The notes under the pieces were generated by a model. That model had not been told where the DNA came from, did no database searches, and saw only the letters and a list, made by a program, of their open reading frames with translations. 51,358 bases of DNA from Allokutzneria sp. A3M-2-11 16 (GTDB lineage: Bacteria > Actinomycetota > Actinomycetes > Mycobacteriales > Pseudonocardiaceae): assembly GCF_024213555.1 (NCBI RefSeq), contig NZ_JANAVO010000023.1:1-51358 (forward strand), given 5' to 3'. Position 1 is the first letter of the stretch; every line of letters begins with the position of its first letter. Positions 8,680 through 17,107 of this stretch are shown piece by piece. The translations under genes and the position numbers were made by a program.

Positions 8680-9675
8680 TTACCGGGGATACTCGACGAT
8701 CATCGACTTGATGTCGAACTGCTGGTTCTGGCTGAGCATGCCGAAGATCTTCATGAGTTCGACCACCCGCTGGAGCCGACTCTGTTCGAGGTTCATGGGG
8801 TAGCTGCCGAAATGCACCAGACTCGCCGTCTGCGGATCGATTTTCGCGTAGTGCGGAAGAACGGCCTCCACTTCCGCGCGGCGGTTCGCGTCCGCCTGCC
8901 CCTTCAGCAGCGCGCGTTGGAATGCGGCCACCGTCTTCGGGTTTTCCTTGGCGAACTTCGCGTTGGTGGCATATCCCGCGACCGGAATGTCCTGGGTCGG
9001 TCCCGCCGCGGTGTCGACCACCGGAACCGCGCCGATGCTCCGTTCGGCCTGGGTGATGAACGGCTCGATCATGAGCGCCGCGTCAATGTTTTTCCTGACC
9101 AGCTGGGCGTGCATGTCCGGATACGGGAACTCCTTGAACGTGACCGATTTCGGGTCGACCCCGTACGCGTCCAGCGTCGAGCGGGCGGTCAGCTCGGTGA
9201 TGTTGGCCATGGTGTTCAGGGCGATCCGCTTGCCCGCCAGGTCCGCGGGCACCCTGACCGGGGAACCGGGCACGGTCATGATCATGAACATCCGGTGCCG
9301 CGCCTGGTAGCCGTCGGAGACCAGCCTGAGGTCGATCCCCTTCGACTGGGCGAGGAAGAAGGACACCCAGTTGCCGATGGAGAAATCGAGACTGCCACCG
9401 GCCAGCCCCGGAATACCGGCCGCGCCGCCCTGGATGGTCCTGCTCTCGATGGTCAGGCCCTCCTGGGCGAAATACCCTTTCTTCAGCGCGATGTGCACCG
9501 GGGCCACATCGATGATCGGCATCAGGCCGACCGTGATTACGGGCTTCTCGACCTTCGCGGTGCCGTCCTCGGGCGAGTGTGTTGTCCCGGCAAGCAGTCC
9601 GCAGCCGGAAATCGAACCGAGCAAGGCGATGGTGCCCGCCAGGCCGAGGGCAAGACGACCACGTCGTCCAAGCAT
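8680..9675 (-). CDS. ABC-transporter substrate-binding lipoprotein (SsuA/NMT1-like), orphan
   Basis: A 331-residue extracytoplasmic binding protein. A signal sequence with a lipobox (SISGC, Cys about residue 26) predicts a membrane-anchored lipoprotein. The body matches the SsuA/TauA/ThiY-like (NMT1) family: VALKKGYF-type start, GGAAGIPGLAGGSLDFSIGN and DAALMIEPF. Such proteins bind sulfonates, taurine, pyrimidine precursors or aromatic acids. No permease or ATPase gene is next to it. It diverges from pobA with about 106 bases between starts, so an aromatic-acid ligand such as 4-hydroxybenzoate is a possible but untested guess. Confidence 0.87.
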   Translation of the reverse strand: MLGRRGRLALGLAGTIALLGSISGCGLLAGTTHSPEDGTAKVEKPVITVGLMPIIDVAPVHIALKKGYFAQEGLTIESRTIQGGAAGIPGLAGGSLDFSIGNWVSFFLAQSKGIDLRLVSDGYQARHRMFMIMTVPGSPVRVPADLAGKRIALNTMANITELTARSTLDAYGVDPKSVTFKEFPYPDMHAQLVRKNIDAALMIEPFITQAERSIGAVPVVDTAAGPTQDIPVAGYATNAKFAKENPKTVAAFQRALLKGQADANRRAEVEAVLPHYAKIDPQTASLVHFGSYPMNLEQSRLQRVVELMKIFGMLSQNQQFDIKSMIVEYPR

Positions 9676-9719
9676 AGTGGATACTCTCCCGATAAGATGC
9701 CAGTCGCATTTGCTTGGTC

Positions 9720-9732
9720 GCTGGCCTCCAGC
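9720..9732. promoter_or_regulatory. Dyad in SBP/pobA divergent region with possible -10
   Basis: A perfect GCTGG-CCT-CCAGC inverted repeat sits midway between the divergent SBP and pobA starts. A TTATAC hexamer at 9755-9760, about 22 bases before the pobA ATG, could be a -10 element. No good -35 is seen. Confidence 0.35.
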
Positions 9733-9781
9733 GGGCTAAGCTCAATTCGCGCATTTATACCGGGTCCGAGCACGGGAGTGG

Positions 9782-10984
9782 ATGTTGGCTCAGTACCATT
9801 CCGTCCAGGCGGATACCGTCGCTACGGACATCGTGATCATCGGTGCCGGACCGGCCGGACTCGCGCTCGCGAACCTGTTGCGCGGCACCGGTGTTCGCTG
9901 TGTCGTGCTGGAAAGGCAGTCCCGCCACTACGTGGAGAACCGGGCTCGGGCCGGGCTGTTGGAGTACCGCGCCGTGGAGGCACTCCGGCGCCACGGCCTC
10001 GCGGATCGGTTGCTGGAACTCGGTGCGCCGCACGGTGTCTGCGAGTTCCGGATCGACGGAAAGCGCTTCACCCTGCCGTACAGCGATCTCTACGAAGGGC
10101 GCACGCACTACGTCTATCCCCAGCAGGAGCTGGTCAAGGACCTGATCGCGGCCTTTGTGGACAGTGGCGGCGACATCCGGTTCGAGGCCAAGGACGTTGC
10201 CCCGCACGACATCGCCGGACCGAACCCGTCGGTGACGTGGACCGACGCAGACGGCGAACAGCACCGGCTCGGCTGCGAGTTCATCGCGGGCTGCGACGGC
10301 TTCCGCGGGGTGTCCAGGTCGAGCATTCCCGCCGGGGGCATCCGGGAGTTCTCGCATCAGCCCGGGATCGCGTGGCTGGGAGTGCTGGCGGAGGTGCCGC
10401 CGTCGACGGAGCACGTCATCTATTCGTTGCACCCCAAGGGTTTCGCCGGACACATGCTGCGCAGCCCCACCATCAGCCGCTTCTTCCTCCAGTGCCCCGC
10501 CGACGACAGCGCGGCGGCGTGGCCCGACGAACGGGTCTGGGCGGAGCTGCACGAGCGGTTCGCCGTGCCCGGCTCCGACTGGGCGCTCACCGAGGGGCGG
10601 ATCATCGAGAAGGGCGTGGTCGACATGCGCGGCCACGTGACGGAGCCGATGGCCTACGGGCGGCTGTACCTGCTCGGCGACGCCGCGCACGTGATCACCC
10701 CGGTGGGGGCGAAGGGGATGAACCTGGCGCTGCACGACGCAGAGGTGCTCGCGGGGGCGTTGGTCCAGCACTACCAAGGAGATGACTCGGGCCTGGCCGG
10801 GTACTCGGAGACCTGTCTGCGCCGGGTGTGGCGGTGCCAGGAGTTCTCGCAGTGGATGACCACGGCGATCCACGGCACCGGGGACACGTTCGGGGACCGG
10901 ACGGCGCGCATCCGGCTGGAGAACCTGTTCAGTTCCGCCACTTCGGCTGCTTGGTTCGCGGAGAACTACGTCGGGCTCATGTGA
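9782..10984 (+). CDS. pobA: 4-hydroxybenzoate 3-monooxygenase-type flavoprotein (PobA)
   Basis: A 400-residue class A FAD monooxygenase. PobA converts 4-hydroxybenzoate to protocatechuate with NAD(P)H and O2. Seen directly: the FAD Rossmann motif IGAGPAGLALANLL near the N-terminus, the PobA-like NRARAGLLEYR, YPQQELVKDLI, the conserved WLGVLAEVPPS and LRSPTISRFFLQCPADD core, and the second FAD motif LLGDAAHVITPVGAKGMNLAL. These match PobA rather than generic salicylate hydroxylases. GGGAG precedes the ATG closely (three bases). The gene is followed head-to-tail on the opposite strand by an AraC-type regulator only two bases away; in other bacteria PobR can be AraC-type (family knowledge). No protocatechuate dioxygenase genes are in this window. 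Confidence 0.88.
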   Translation: MLAQYHSVQADTVATDIVIIGAGPAGLALANLLRGTGVRCVVLERQSRHYVENRARAGLLEYRAVEALRRHGLADRLLELGAPHGVCEFRIDGKRFTLPYSDLYEGRTHYVYPQQELVKDLIAAFVDSGGDIRFEAKDVAPHDIAGPNPSVTWTDADGEQHRLGCEFIAGCDGFRGVSRSSIPAGGIREFSHQPGIAWLGVLAEVPPSTEHVIYSLHPKGFAGHMLRSPTISRFFLQCPADDSAAAWPDERVWAELHERFAVPGSDWALTEGRIIEKGVVDMRGHVTEPMAYGRLYLLGDAAHVITPVGAKGMNLALHDAEVLAGALVQHYQGDDSGLAGYSETCLRRVWRCQEFSQWMTTAIHGTGDTFGDRTARIRLENLFSSATSAAWFAENYVGLM

Positions 10985-10986
10985 GC

Positions 10987-11802
10987 TCAGCGGCCGCGGA
11001 GGTAGGCGCCGGGAGCCACGCCCAGGATGCGGCGGAAGTGGCGGGACAGGTGGGCCTGGTCGACGAAACCGACCTCGGTCGCGGCTTCGGCGGGGCGGCG
11101 GCCGGAGTCGAGCAGCGCGCGGGTGCGGCGGACGCGCTCCTGGTTGAGGTACGCGTGCGGGGGCAGGCCGAAGCGTTCGCGGAAGCCTCGGAGCAGCGCG
11201 AACCGGCCGAGCCCCACTTCGGCGGCCAGCTCGTCCAGGCTCGGTGGGGCGGCCATGCGGTCCATCAGTACTTGACGGGCACAGTCAAGTACTCGGTTGC
11301 CGGGGCGGCTCTGCGAAGCTGCGCGGGCCTGGGTGCCGCGGCTTCGCCACAGCAGCTGAATCGCTTGGTACAGCAGGGTTTCCGAGGTGAGGTGGTCATC
11401 ATGCTCGGCCGCCCGGTGCGCGCTCAGGAACGCCTCGCCCACGGTGCGGTCATAGCTCGTCTCGCCGGTGAACGCGGGAGTTCCCGCCGGACCACCGAGC
11501 TCCCGCACGACCCCTGACACCAGCTCGACGGTCGGGTAGAGCACGCGGTAGGCCCACCCGCTCGCGTCGGCGGCGTGGCCGCCGTGCACCTCGCCGGGGT
11601 TGATGCAGGTGATCCCGCCCGCACCGATCCGCCGAGTCCCGGACCCGACCAGCAGCAGTTCGACCCCGCTCTGCACGACGCCGATCGCGTAGGTGTCGTG
11701 GCTGTGCCTGGTGAAGGCGTGCCGGACGAACCGAGCGGCCAGCAGGTCCAACTCGGGCACGCTCGGATGCCGCCAGTAGTGCGCGGGCTCGGCGATCGCC
11801 AT
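10987..11802 (-). CDS. AraC family transcriptional regulator
   Basis: A 271-residue activator-type regulator. The N-terminal cupin-like sensory domain holds FVRHAFTRHSHDTYAIGVVQSG and CINPGEVHGG. The C-terminal ~100 residues hold two helix-turn-helix units: SLDELAAEVGLGRFALLRGF and AATEVGFVDQAHLSRHFRR. It converges on pobA (two-base gap) and diverges from the compact P450 operon starting at 11857, so it could control either. ATG 11802 is taken; GTG 11808 is also in frame. The ligand is unknown. Confidence 0.92.
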   Translation of the reverse strand: MAIAEPAHYWRHPSVPELDLLAARFVRHAFTRHSHDTYAIGVVQSGVELLLVGSGTRRIGAGGITCINPGEVHGGHAADASGWAYRVLYPTVELVSGVVRELGGPAGTPAFTGETSYDRTVGEAFLSAHRAAEHDDHLTSETLLYQAIQLLWRSRGTQARAASQSRPGNRVLDCARQVLMDRMAAPPSLDELAAEVGLGRFALLRGFRERFGLPPHAYLNQERVRRTRALLDSGRRPAEAATEVGFVDQAHLSRHFRRILGVAPGAYLRGR

Positions 11803-11856
11803 GTGCACACCGTACGTTCGGCGGCCACCGAACCGTTTCCGGCCTACTGTCTCCAC

Positions 11857-12603
11857 ATGCTCGTTCTGAGGACATACGACCAGGTCAGCGCCGCTTTGGC
11901 GGATGACCGCCTGACCGTACCGCCGCCTCCCGGACGCGACTCCGCGCTCGGCTGGCTGCGCTCCGCCGTGTGCCGCTTCAGCTCCGGGGCCGCGCACTCC
12001 CGCCGTCGCGCCCTGGTCGAGGCGCCGCTCCGCGCGCTCTCGCCGGACGCTCTCCGGCGCAGCGCTCGCGGGCGCGCCCCGGAGACCGCGGCCGTGGAGG
12101 TGCTGGCCGAAGCGCTCAGCGTCATCGTCGACCCGGCGGTCGTCGTCGCGGCGGCGCGCGCCTACCTGCCGCCGGTCGAACCGACTCCCGCCGACGACGC
12201 GGCGGTCGCGGCTCTCCTCGCGGCGCTGGGCGGGGTCCGCGACGAGCCCACCGCCGCGCGCGCCTGCCTGCTCGTCCAAGCCTGCGCGTCGACAGCGGGA
12301 CTCATCAGGAATGCGTTGCCGTACAAGGACTTCGGTGAACCCGAAGCGGTGTTGGCGGAGACGCTTCGGCATTCGCCGCCGATTCCCGTGCTGCGGAGAC
12401 AGCGCCCGGACGGCACGCTTGTCGAGCTGGATCTCGTTGCGGCGAACCGAGATCCGACGGTGTTCGCCGATCCTTCGACCTTCGACGTCCGTCGTCCGAG
12501 CAACAAGCGGCACCTGACCTTCGGCGTGGGGTTGCGGCCCTGCCCCGGTGACAACCACGCGCTGGCGATCGCCGCCGGTGTCCTGGAAGGGAGTTCCCGA
12601 TGA
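11857..12603 (+). CDS. Compact cytochrome P450-like protein
   Basis: Only 248 residues, against about 400 for a bacterial P450, yet the key C-terminal signatures are present in order. These are K-helix ExxR as ETLRHSPP, the following beta region (VELDLVAANRDPTVFADPSTFDV), and a heme-Cys loop FGVGLRPCPGDN fitting FxxGxxxCxG. The N-terminus keeps a B-helix-like ALADDRL and an HSRRR resembling the C-helix. The I-helix AGxxTT motif is not evident (ACASTAGLI at that place), and much of the F-G substrate-lid region appears absent. There is no internal stop or frameshift, so it looks like an intact short variant. Its TGA overlaps the next ATG (ATGA), implying translational coupling with the PEP-mutase-like gene. 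Confidence 0.75.
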   Translation: MLVLRTYDQVSAALADDRLTVPPPPGRDSALGWLRSAVCRFSSGAAHSRRRALVEAPLRALSPDALRRSARGRAPETAAVEVLAEALSVIVDPAVVVAAARAYLPPVEPTPADDAAVAALLAALGGVRDEPTAARACLLVQACASTAGLIRNALPYKDFGEPEAVLAETLRHSPPIPVLRRQRPDGTLVELDLVAANRDPTVFADPSTFDVRRPSNKRHLTFGVGLRPCPGDNHALAIAAGVLEGSSR

Positions 12604-13352
12604 GCGCGTTCGCCGACCTGCACCGCCGCGGTGCGCCGCTGTTGCTGCCCAACGCGTGGGACTACGCGTCGGCCGCCGCGCTGTTCGACGCGGGTTTTCC
12701 GGTGGTGGGCACCACGAGCCTCGGCGTGGCCGCGGTGCACGGCCTGCCCGATGCGACGGGTGCGGCGCGTGCCGAGACGATCGCGCTGACCGAGCTGATC
12801 GCTGGCCTGGGCATGGTCACGGTGGACATCGAGTCGGGGTTCAGCTCCGATCCGGCCCAGGTCGCCGAGCTGGCGGTGCGCCTGTCCGACGCGGGCGCGG
12901 TCGGGGTGAACCTGGAGGACGCGATGATGGCGCCGGAGATCCTGTGCGGCCTGATCGAGGCGATCAAGCACAGCGTCCCCGGGCTCTTCGTCAACGCGCG
13001 CACGGACACCTACTGGCTCGGCGACTCCTCGCTCGACGAGACCCTGGTGCGCGCTGAGTCCTATGTGGACGCCGGAGCTGACGGGATCTTCGTGCCGGGC
13101 ATGACCGATCCCGACGAGATCGCCACCGTGGTCGAGCAGGTGGACGCTCCCTTGAACCTGCTTTTCCTGCCGGGCAAGCACACCGTCGCCGAACTCGCCG
13201 CGCTCGGGGTGAGCCGGATCAGCACCGGCTCGCTGCTGTTCCGCGCCGCCGTGCACGCGACCGTGGCCACCGCGCTCGCCGTGCGGGACGAACGGCCGGT
13301 GGCGCCCGGCGTCCCCGGCTACGGCGACGTCGTGGAGATGCTGGGACTATGA
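12600..13352 (+). CDS. Isocitrate lyase/PEP mutase superfamily enzyme
   Basis: A 250-residue TIM-barrel enzyme of the PEP mutase/isocitrate lyase superfamily, which makes or breaks C-C or C-P bonds next to a carboxylate using Mg2+. Seen: LLLPNAWDYASA at the first strand, TTSLGVAAVHG, the metal-site VDIESGF and NLEDAM, VNARTD, and a PG-x-TDPDEI-like loop with LFLPGKHTVAELAALGVSRIS near the end. This is the common 'oxaloacetate decarboxylase/phosphonomutase-like' subgroup; the reaction is not fixed. It is translationally coupled on both sides (ATGA overlaps with the compact P450 and the regulator), so all three are one operon. Confidence 0.9.
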   Translation: MSAFADLHRRGAPLLLPNAWDYASAAALFDAGFPVVGTTSLGVAAVHGLPDATGAARAETIALTELIAGLGMVTVDIESGFSSDPAQVAELAVRLSDAGAVGVNLEDAMMAPEILCGLIEAIKHSVPGLFVNARTDTYWLGDSSLDETLVRAESYVDAGADGIFVPGMTDPDEIATVVEQVDAPLNLLFLPGKHTVAELAALGVSRISTGSLLFRAAVHATVATALAVRDERPVAPGVPGYGDVVEMLGL

Positions 13353-14038
13353 CCGGTGTGGGACCGGAACTGGCGGCTTTGGCCGGGCTGCTCGCCGACG
13401 AGACGCGAGCAGCCATGTGCCTGGCCCTGCTCGACAAGCGCGCGTGGACCGCGGGCGAGTTGGCCCAGCTCTGCGGGGTCGCGCGGTCGACCGCGAGCGA
13501 GCACATCTCCAAGCTCGTCGCCGGAAAGCTCCTTGACGAGCGCCGTCAAGGGCGGCATCGCTACGTCCGCCTCGCCGACGACGACGTGGCGCGCTTGATC
13601 GAGACGATGTCCGCGCACGTGCGGCCCGCTCCGGTTTCCGGACTCCGCCAGCACCGGGCGAGCGCCGCGCTGGCCAGGGGGCGAACCTGCTACGACCACC
13701 TCGCCGGTCGGCTGGGCGTGGCCATCACCGACGCGATGTCCGCGCGCGGACTGCTGCGCCGCGACACCGGCTTCGCGCTCACCGGCGCCGGGCTGGACTG
13801 GTTCGCCGTCCTGGAGATCTCCTTGCCCAGCAAGGAGAAACGGCCACTCGTCAGATCCTGCCTGGACTGGACCGAGCGCCGCGACCACCTCGCCGGTCCC
13901 GCCGCCGCGCACCTGTGCCGCGCCGTGTTGGAGCGCGGGTGGGCTGTGCGCATCGGCTCCCAACGCGCCGTGCGCGTGACCCCGCTCGGCCTCGACGAAC
14001 TACACCGTCACCTCGGCGTCGAGCCTGCCGAGCTGTAG
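13349..14038 (+). CDS. ArsR-type winged-helix regulator
   Basis: A 229-residue protein. The N-terminal ~85 residues form an ArsR-like winged helix: LAALAGLLADETRAAMCLALLD, the recognition helix region TAGELAQLCGVARSTASEHISKLV, then a wing RRQGRHRYVRLADDD. The C-terminal half is a longer extra domain (PLVRSCLDWTERRDHLAGPAAAHLC), typical of the larger ArsR-type regulators. Metal-binding Cys motifs of classical ArsR are not apparent. It is the last gene of the coupled operon and probably autoregulates it (inference). Its final 31 bases overlap the convergent TetR gene. Confidence 0.88.
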   Translation: MTGVGPELAALAGLLADETRAAMCLALLDKRAWTAGELAQLCGVARSTASEHISKLVAGKLLDERRQGRHRYVRLADDDVARLIETMSAHVRPAPVSGLRQHRASAALARGRTCYDHLAGRLGVAITDAMSARGLLRRDTGFALTGAGLDWFAVLEISLPSKEKRPLVRSCLDWTERRDHLAGPAAAHLCRAVLERGWAVRIGSQRAVRVTPLGLDELHRHLGVEPAEL

Positions 14039-14685
14039 GCGATGCCGAGCCGCGATGCCAGTCCCCGCAGGTGTTCCTCGAAGACGGGCGCCATGTCGGA
14101 GTAGGCGAAGTCCAGCTGGTGCAGGACTTCCATGCACACCAACCCGTAGAGGCCGCTCCAGCAGGTCAGGACGACGTGCACGGCCGCGGGGGGAAGCTCG
14201 CCGCCGATCACCTCGGAGTAGCTGACCAGCTGCTCGCGCAGGCCGGGCGCCAGGTCGGCGAGATCGGGGACGGGGAACGGTTTCTCCCGCCACAGCGCGA
14301 CCACCTGGTCCCGGATGACCTGCTCGAAGCGCATGCCCGCGGCGTAGCGCGCGGCACCCGCCACGACCGGTCTCGTGAAGATCCACCCGAACTCCGCGGG
14401 ATGCGCCACCGCCCAGTCGCGCAGCGCGCGGCAGGTGTTCAGGAACCCGTCCGCGGTCCGCAGCTCGTCGGTCAGCTCGTCGAGGAAGGCCACGGTCATC
14501 GCGTTCACCAGCTCGTCGTGGCCGGAGAAGTAGTGGTAGAGCGCGGGCCCGCTGATGCCGACCTCGCGCCCGACGGCGTTGATCGTCACGGCTGCGGGGC
14601 CCTTCGTGGTGAGCAGCCTGCGCGCGGCGTCGTGGATCTCGTCAAGGGTCGCCTTGCGGACGCGGTCCCGCCTGCTCGTGGTCAC
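14008..14685 (-). CDS. TetR family transcriptional regulator
   Basis: A 225-residue regulator starting at GTG 14685. The helix-turn-helix spans about residues 15-60 (AVTINAVGREVGISGPALYHYFSGHDELV). The C-terminal region resembles the TetR_C_13 group (WAVAHPAEFGWIFTRP). It is divergent from an FAD monooxygenase at 14754 with 68 bases between, making that enzyme its likely target. Its 3' end overlaps the wHTH gene convergently. Confidence 0.92.
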   Translation of the reverse strand: MTTSRRDRVRKATLDEIHDAARRLLTTKGPAAVTINAVGREVGISGPALYHYFSGHDELVNAMTVAFLDELTDELRTADGFLNTCRALRDWAVAHPAEFGWIFTRPVVAGAARYAAGMRFEQVIRDQVVALWREKPFPVPDLADLAPGLREQLVSYSEVIGGELPPAAVHVVLTCWSGLYGLVCMEVLHQLDFAYSDMAPVFEEHLRGLASRLGIAYSSAGSTPR

Positions 14686-14694
14686 GTTGACATC

Positions 14695-14726
14695 TTAGGC
14701 GGTCTATGTTTGCTTAATAGCCCTAA
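14695..14726. promoter_or_regulatory. Candidate TetR operator
   Basis: The 68-base divergent spacer is AT-rich compared with its surroundings. It carries TTAGG and CCTAA outer arms with partly matching inner TCTAT/ATAG pairs. It lies between the TetR start and the monooxygenase start, the usual position for a shared operator. The dyad is imperfect. Confidence 0.4.
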
Positions 14727-14753
14727 GGAAACCTAGAGGCTCTAAGGGGACAC

Positions 14754-15833
14754 ATGAGGGCGGTCGTGGTCGGCGGTGGGATCGGCGGGCTGGCCAGCGC
14801 GGTGGCGCTGACCAGGAGCGGGTGGCAGGTCGAGGTGCTGGAGCGCGCGGCGGAGTTCGGCGAGGTGGGCGCGGGCCTGGCGGTACAGCCGAACGCGCTG
14901 CGTGCGCTGGACGCGCTCGGGCTCGGCGACGCGGTCCGCGAGCGCGCCTCCACCGAGGCGCCCGCGGGAATCCGGGCTCCCTCCGGGCGCTGGCTCTCCC
15001 GCACGGACCCCGGTGAGCTCCGGCGGCGCTACGGGCAATGGGCCATGGTGCACCGCGCTGACCTGCTGGAAATCCTGCACGCGGCGATCCCGGCCGACGC
15101 ACTGCGCCCCGGCGTGGACGTGCACGAGGTACGGCGCGACGGCACGGTGCTGCACTCGGGCGGCACATCGACCGGGGACCTTGTGGTCGGCGCGGACGGC
15201 ATCCGCAGCATCACCCGGCGCTCGGTCTGGGGCGAGGCACCGGCGCCGCGCTACGCGGGCTACAGCACTTGGCGGGCGATCTCGAACGTGCCGGTCCGGG
15301 AGTCCGTCGAGACGTGGGGGCGGGGCGAGCGGTTCGGGTACTCGCCGCTGCCGGACGGGCGGACCTACTTCTACGCGGTGGTCAACGCGCCGGAAGGCGA
15401 AGAGGGCGGTGCCGACGAGCTGCGCCGCCGCTTCGCGCACTGGCACGATCCGATTCCGGCGCTGGTCAACGCGGTGGAGGGGACGGCCTTGCTGCGGCAC
15501 GACACCTACGAGCTGCCGAACCTGAGCTCCTACGTGGCGGGCAAGGCCGCCCTGGTCGGGGACGCCGCGCACGCCATGACGCCGAACCTCGGGCAGGGCG
15601 CGTGCCAGGCACTCGAAGACGCCGTGGTGCTCGCGGCAGCGGACGGGCTCGCGGAGTACGACCGGCTCCGCAGGCCGCGCACGCAGATGGTGGTGCGCCG
15701 CTCGCACCGGCTCGGCGTGATCGCGCACTGGGCGGCACCCGCGCTGGTCGGGGTCAGGAACACGGTGCTGCGGATGCTGCCGCGGTCGAGCTTCTCCCGT
15801 TCCATGGCGCCGGTGCTGGACTGGGCGCCGTGA
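14754..15833 (+). CDS. FAD-dependent aromatic-ring monooxygenase
   Basis: A 359-residue class A flavin monooxygenase. It has the N-terminal Rossmann VVGGGIGGLASAVAL, LEVGAGLAVQPNALRAL-type segment, the DG motif LVVGADGIRSITRR, and the second FAD motif ALVGDAAHAMTPNLGQGACQALEDA. This profile fits the salicylate-hydroxylase/FAD-dependent urate hydroxylase-like group. The substrate is unknown. It is divergent from a TetR repressor, which suggests inducible expression by a small molecule. A short linker of about 46 bases separates it from the ADP-ribosylglycohydrolase on the same strand. Confidence 0.93.
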   Translation: MRAVVVGGGIGGLASAVALTRSGWQVEVLERAAEFGEVGAGLAVQPNALRALDALGLGDAVRERASTEAPAGIRAPSGRWLSRTDPGELRRRYGQWAMVHRADLLEILHAAIPADALRPGVDVHEVRRDGTVLHSGGTSTGDLVVGADGIRSITRRSVWGEAPAPRYAGYSTWRAISNVPVRESVETWGRGERFGYSPLPDGRTYFYAVVNAPEGEEGGADELRRRFAHWHDPIPALVNAVEGTALLRHDTYELPNLSSYVAGKAALVGDAAHAMTPNLGQGACQALEDAVVLAAADGLAEYDRLRRPRTQMVVRRSHRLGVIAHWAAPALVGVRNTVLRMLPRSSFSRSMAPVLDWAP

Positions 15834-15879
15834 CGAGAAAGTTCGTGAGTTCCGCGGCTCCAGCAGGCACGATCGGGGC

Positions 15880-16737
15880 ATGTCCCGGAGTGAGTCCTCG
15901 TTGCGCGGCCTGGCGCTGGGCGACGCGTTCGGGCAGACGTGGTTCGCGCCGGAGGGCGACCTCCGGCGGCGCCGGGTCGCGCCCGCACCCTGGCCGTGGA
16001 CGGATGACACGGCGATGGCGCTCGCCCTGTTCCGGGTGCTGCGCGAGCACGGCGCGGTCAACCAGGACGCGCTCGCGGCCGAGTTCGCCGCGACCTACAC
16101 GGCCGAACCGCACCGCGGCTACGGCGCCACGATGCACGACGTCCTCGCGGCTATCCACAGTGGACAGTCATGGCGGGACGTGGCCCGGCGGCAGTTCGAC
16201 GGCCAGGGCTCGTGGGGCAACGGGGCGGCCATGCGGGTGGCCCCGCTGGGCGCGTGGTTCGCCGACGACCTCGACGAACTCGTTGTGCAGGCGGGAAAAT
16301 CGGCCGGAGTGACGCACGCGCACTCGGAAGCGATCACCGGCGCGGTCGCGGTCGCCGTCGCGACGGCACTGGGCGTGCGCGGAGTGGCTGGGGTGGACCT
16401 GCTCGGTGAGGTGGTCTCACGGTTGCCGGAGAGCGAGGTGCGCGCCGGGCTCGTGCGAGCGGGGCGCATCCGGTTCGACACGGACTCCCGCAACGCGGGC
16501 GGAACGCTCGGCACCGGACGCCGGATCTCCGCTGTGGACACGGTGCCGTTCGCCCTGTGGTGCGCGGCCAGACACCTCGACAACCTCGTGGAAGCCTTGT
16601 GGGCCACCGCGGCGGCCGGGGGTGACGTCGACACGACCTGCGCGATCGTGGGCGGGGTCGTCGCGGCCCGCACCGGCCTCGACTACGTGCCGCGGGAGTG
16701 GCTGGAGTCGTGCGAGCCACTGCCGCCATTCAGCTGA
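15880..16737 (+). CDS. ADP-ribosylglycohydrolase (DraG-like) family protein
   Basis: A 285-residue all-helical hydrolase of the ADP-ribosyl-glycohydrolase fold, which removes ADP-ribose from proteins, nucleic acids or small molecules with two Mg2+. Seen: LRGLALGDAFGQ, the metal motif WTDDTAMALAL, GNGAAMRVAPLG, THAHSEA and the C-terminal metal motif GGDVDTTCAIVGG. All metal ligands appear intact. No partner ADP-ribosyltransferase is visible nearby. Its stop overlaps the convergent ArsC-like gene by eight bases. Confidence 0.92.
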   Translation: MSRSESSLRGLALGDAFGQTWFAPEGDLRRRRVAPAPWPWTDDTAMALALFRVLREHGAVNQDALAAEFAATYTAEPHRGYGATMHDVLAAIHSGQSWRDVARRQFDGQGSWGNGAAMRVAPLGAWFADDLDELVVQAGKSAGVTHAHSEAITGAVAVAVATALGVRGVAGVDLLGEVVSRLPESEVRAGLVRAGRIRFDTDSRNAGGTLGTGRRISAVDTVPFALWCAARHLDNLVEALWATAAAGGDVDTTCAIVGGVVAARTGLDYVPREWLESCEPLPPFS

Positions 16738-17092
16738 GGTCCAGCACCGCCCGGACCGCCTCGGGGGTGCGGGCGACGCTGGCCGTGCCGTCCTCGGCGG
16801 TGATGATCGGGCGTTGGATCAGCTTCGGGTTCGCGGCCATCGCCTCGACCCACCGCGCCCGCGCCTCGGGAGTCCGCTCCCACGACTTCATGCCCAGCTC
16901 CGCCGCGACCGGCTCACCGAGGCGCGCGACGTCCCACGGCTCCAGGCCGAGCCGGTCCAGCACGCGCTCCAGCTCCGCCACGGTCGGCGGGTCCTGGAGG
17001 TAGTAGCGCACGGTGTAGTCCGCGCCCTCGGCGTCCAGCAGGGACAGCGCGGAGCGGCACTTGGAACACGCCGGGTTGATCCAGATCTCCAT
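16730..17092 (-). CDS. ArsC/Spx-like thioredoxin-fold protein (arsenate reductase family)
   Basis: A 120-residue small protein. The N-terminal IWINPACSKCRSALSLL holds CxxC plus the downstream residues of the glutaredoxin-like ArsC family; RPIITAEDGTASVARTPEAV supplies the conserved RPI substrate loop. Many such proteins are annotated arsenate reductase, but the adjacent genes are not arsenic genes, so a general thiol-redox role is equally possible. ATG 17092 is used; GTG 17098 lies just upstream in frame. It is followed by the DinB-like gene order on the same strand (that gene is upstream, 16 bases away). Confidence 0.88.
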   Translation of the reverse strand: MEIWINPACSKCRSALSLLDAEGADYTVRYYLQDPPTVAELERVLDRLGLEPWDVARLGEPVAAELGMKSWERTPEARARWVEAMAANPKLIQRPIITAEDGTASVARTPEAVRAVLDLS

Positions 17093-17107
17093 GCTCACAC
17101 GCGGATA

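Noticed and set aside
6036-8711. Very long open frame on the + strand (about 890 codons)
   Set aside because: It runs antisense to the S1 protease and PLP decarboxylase, both of which have complete family motifs. The product is Arg/Gly/Ala-rich low-complexity, typical of an antisense frame in high-GC DNA.
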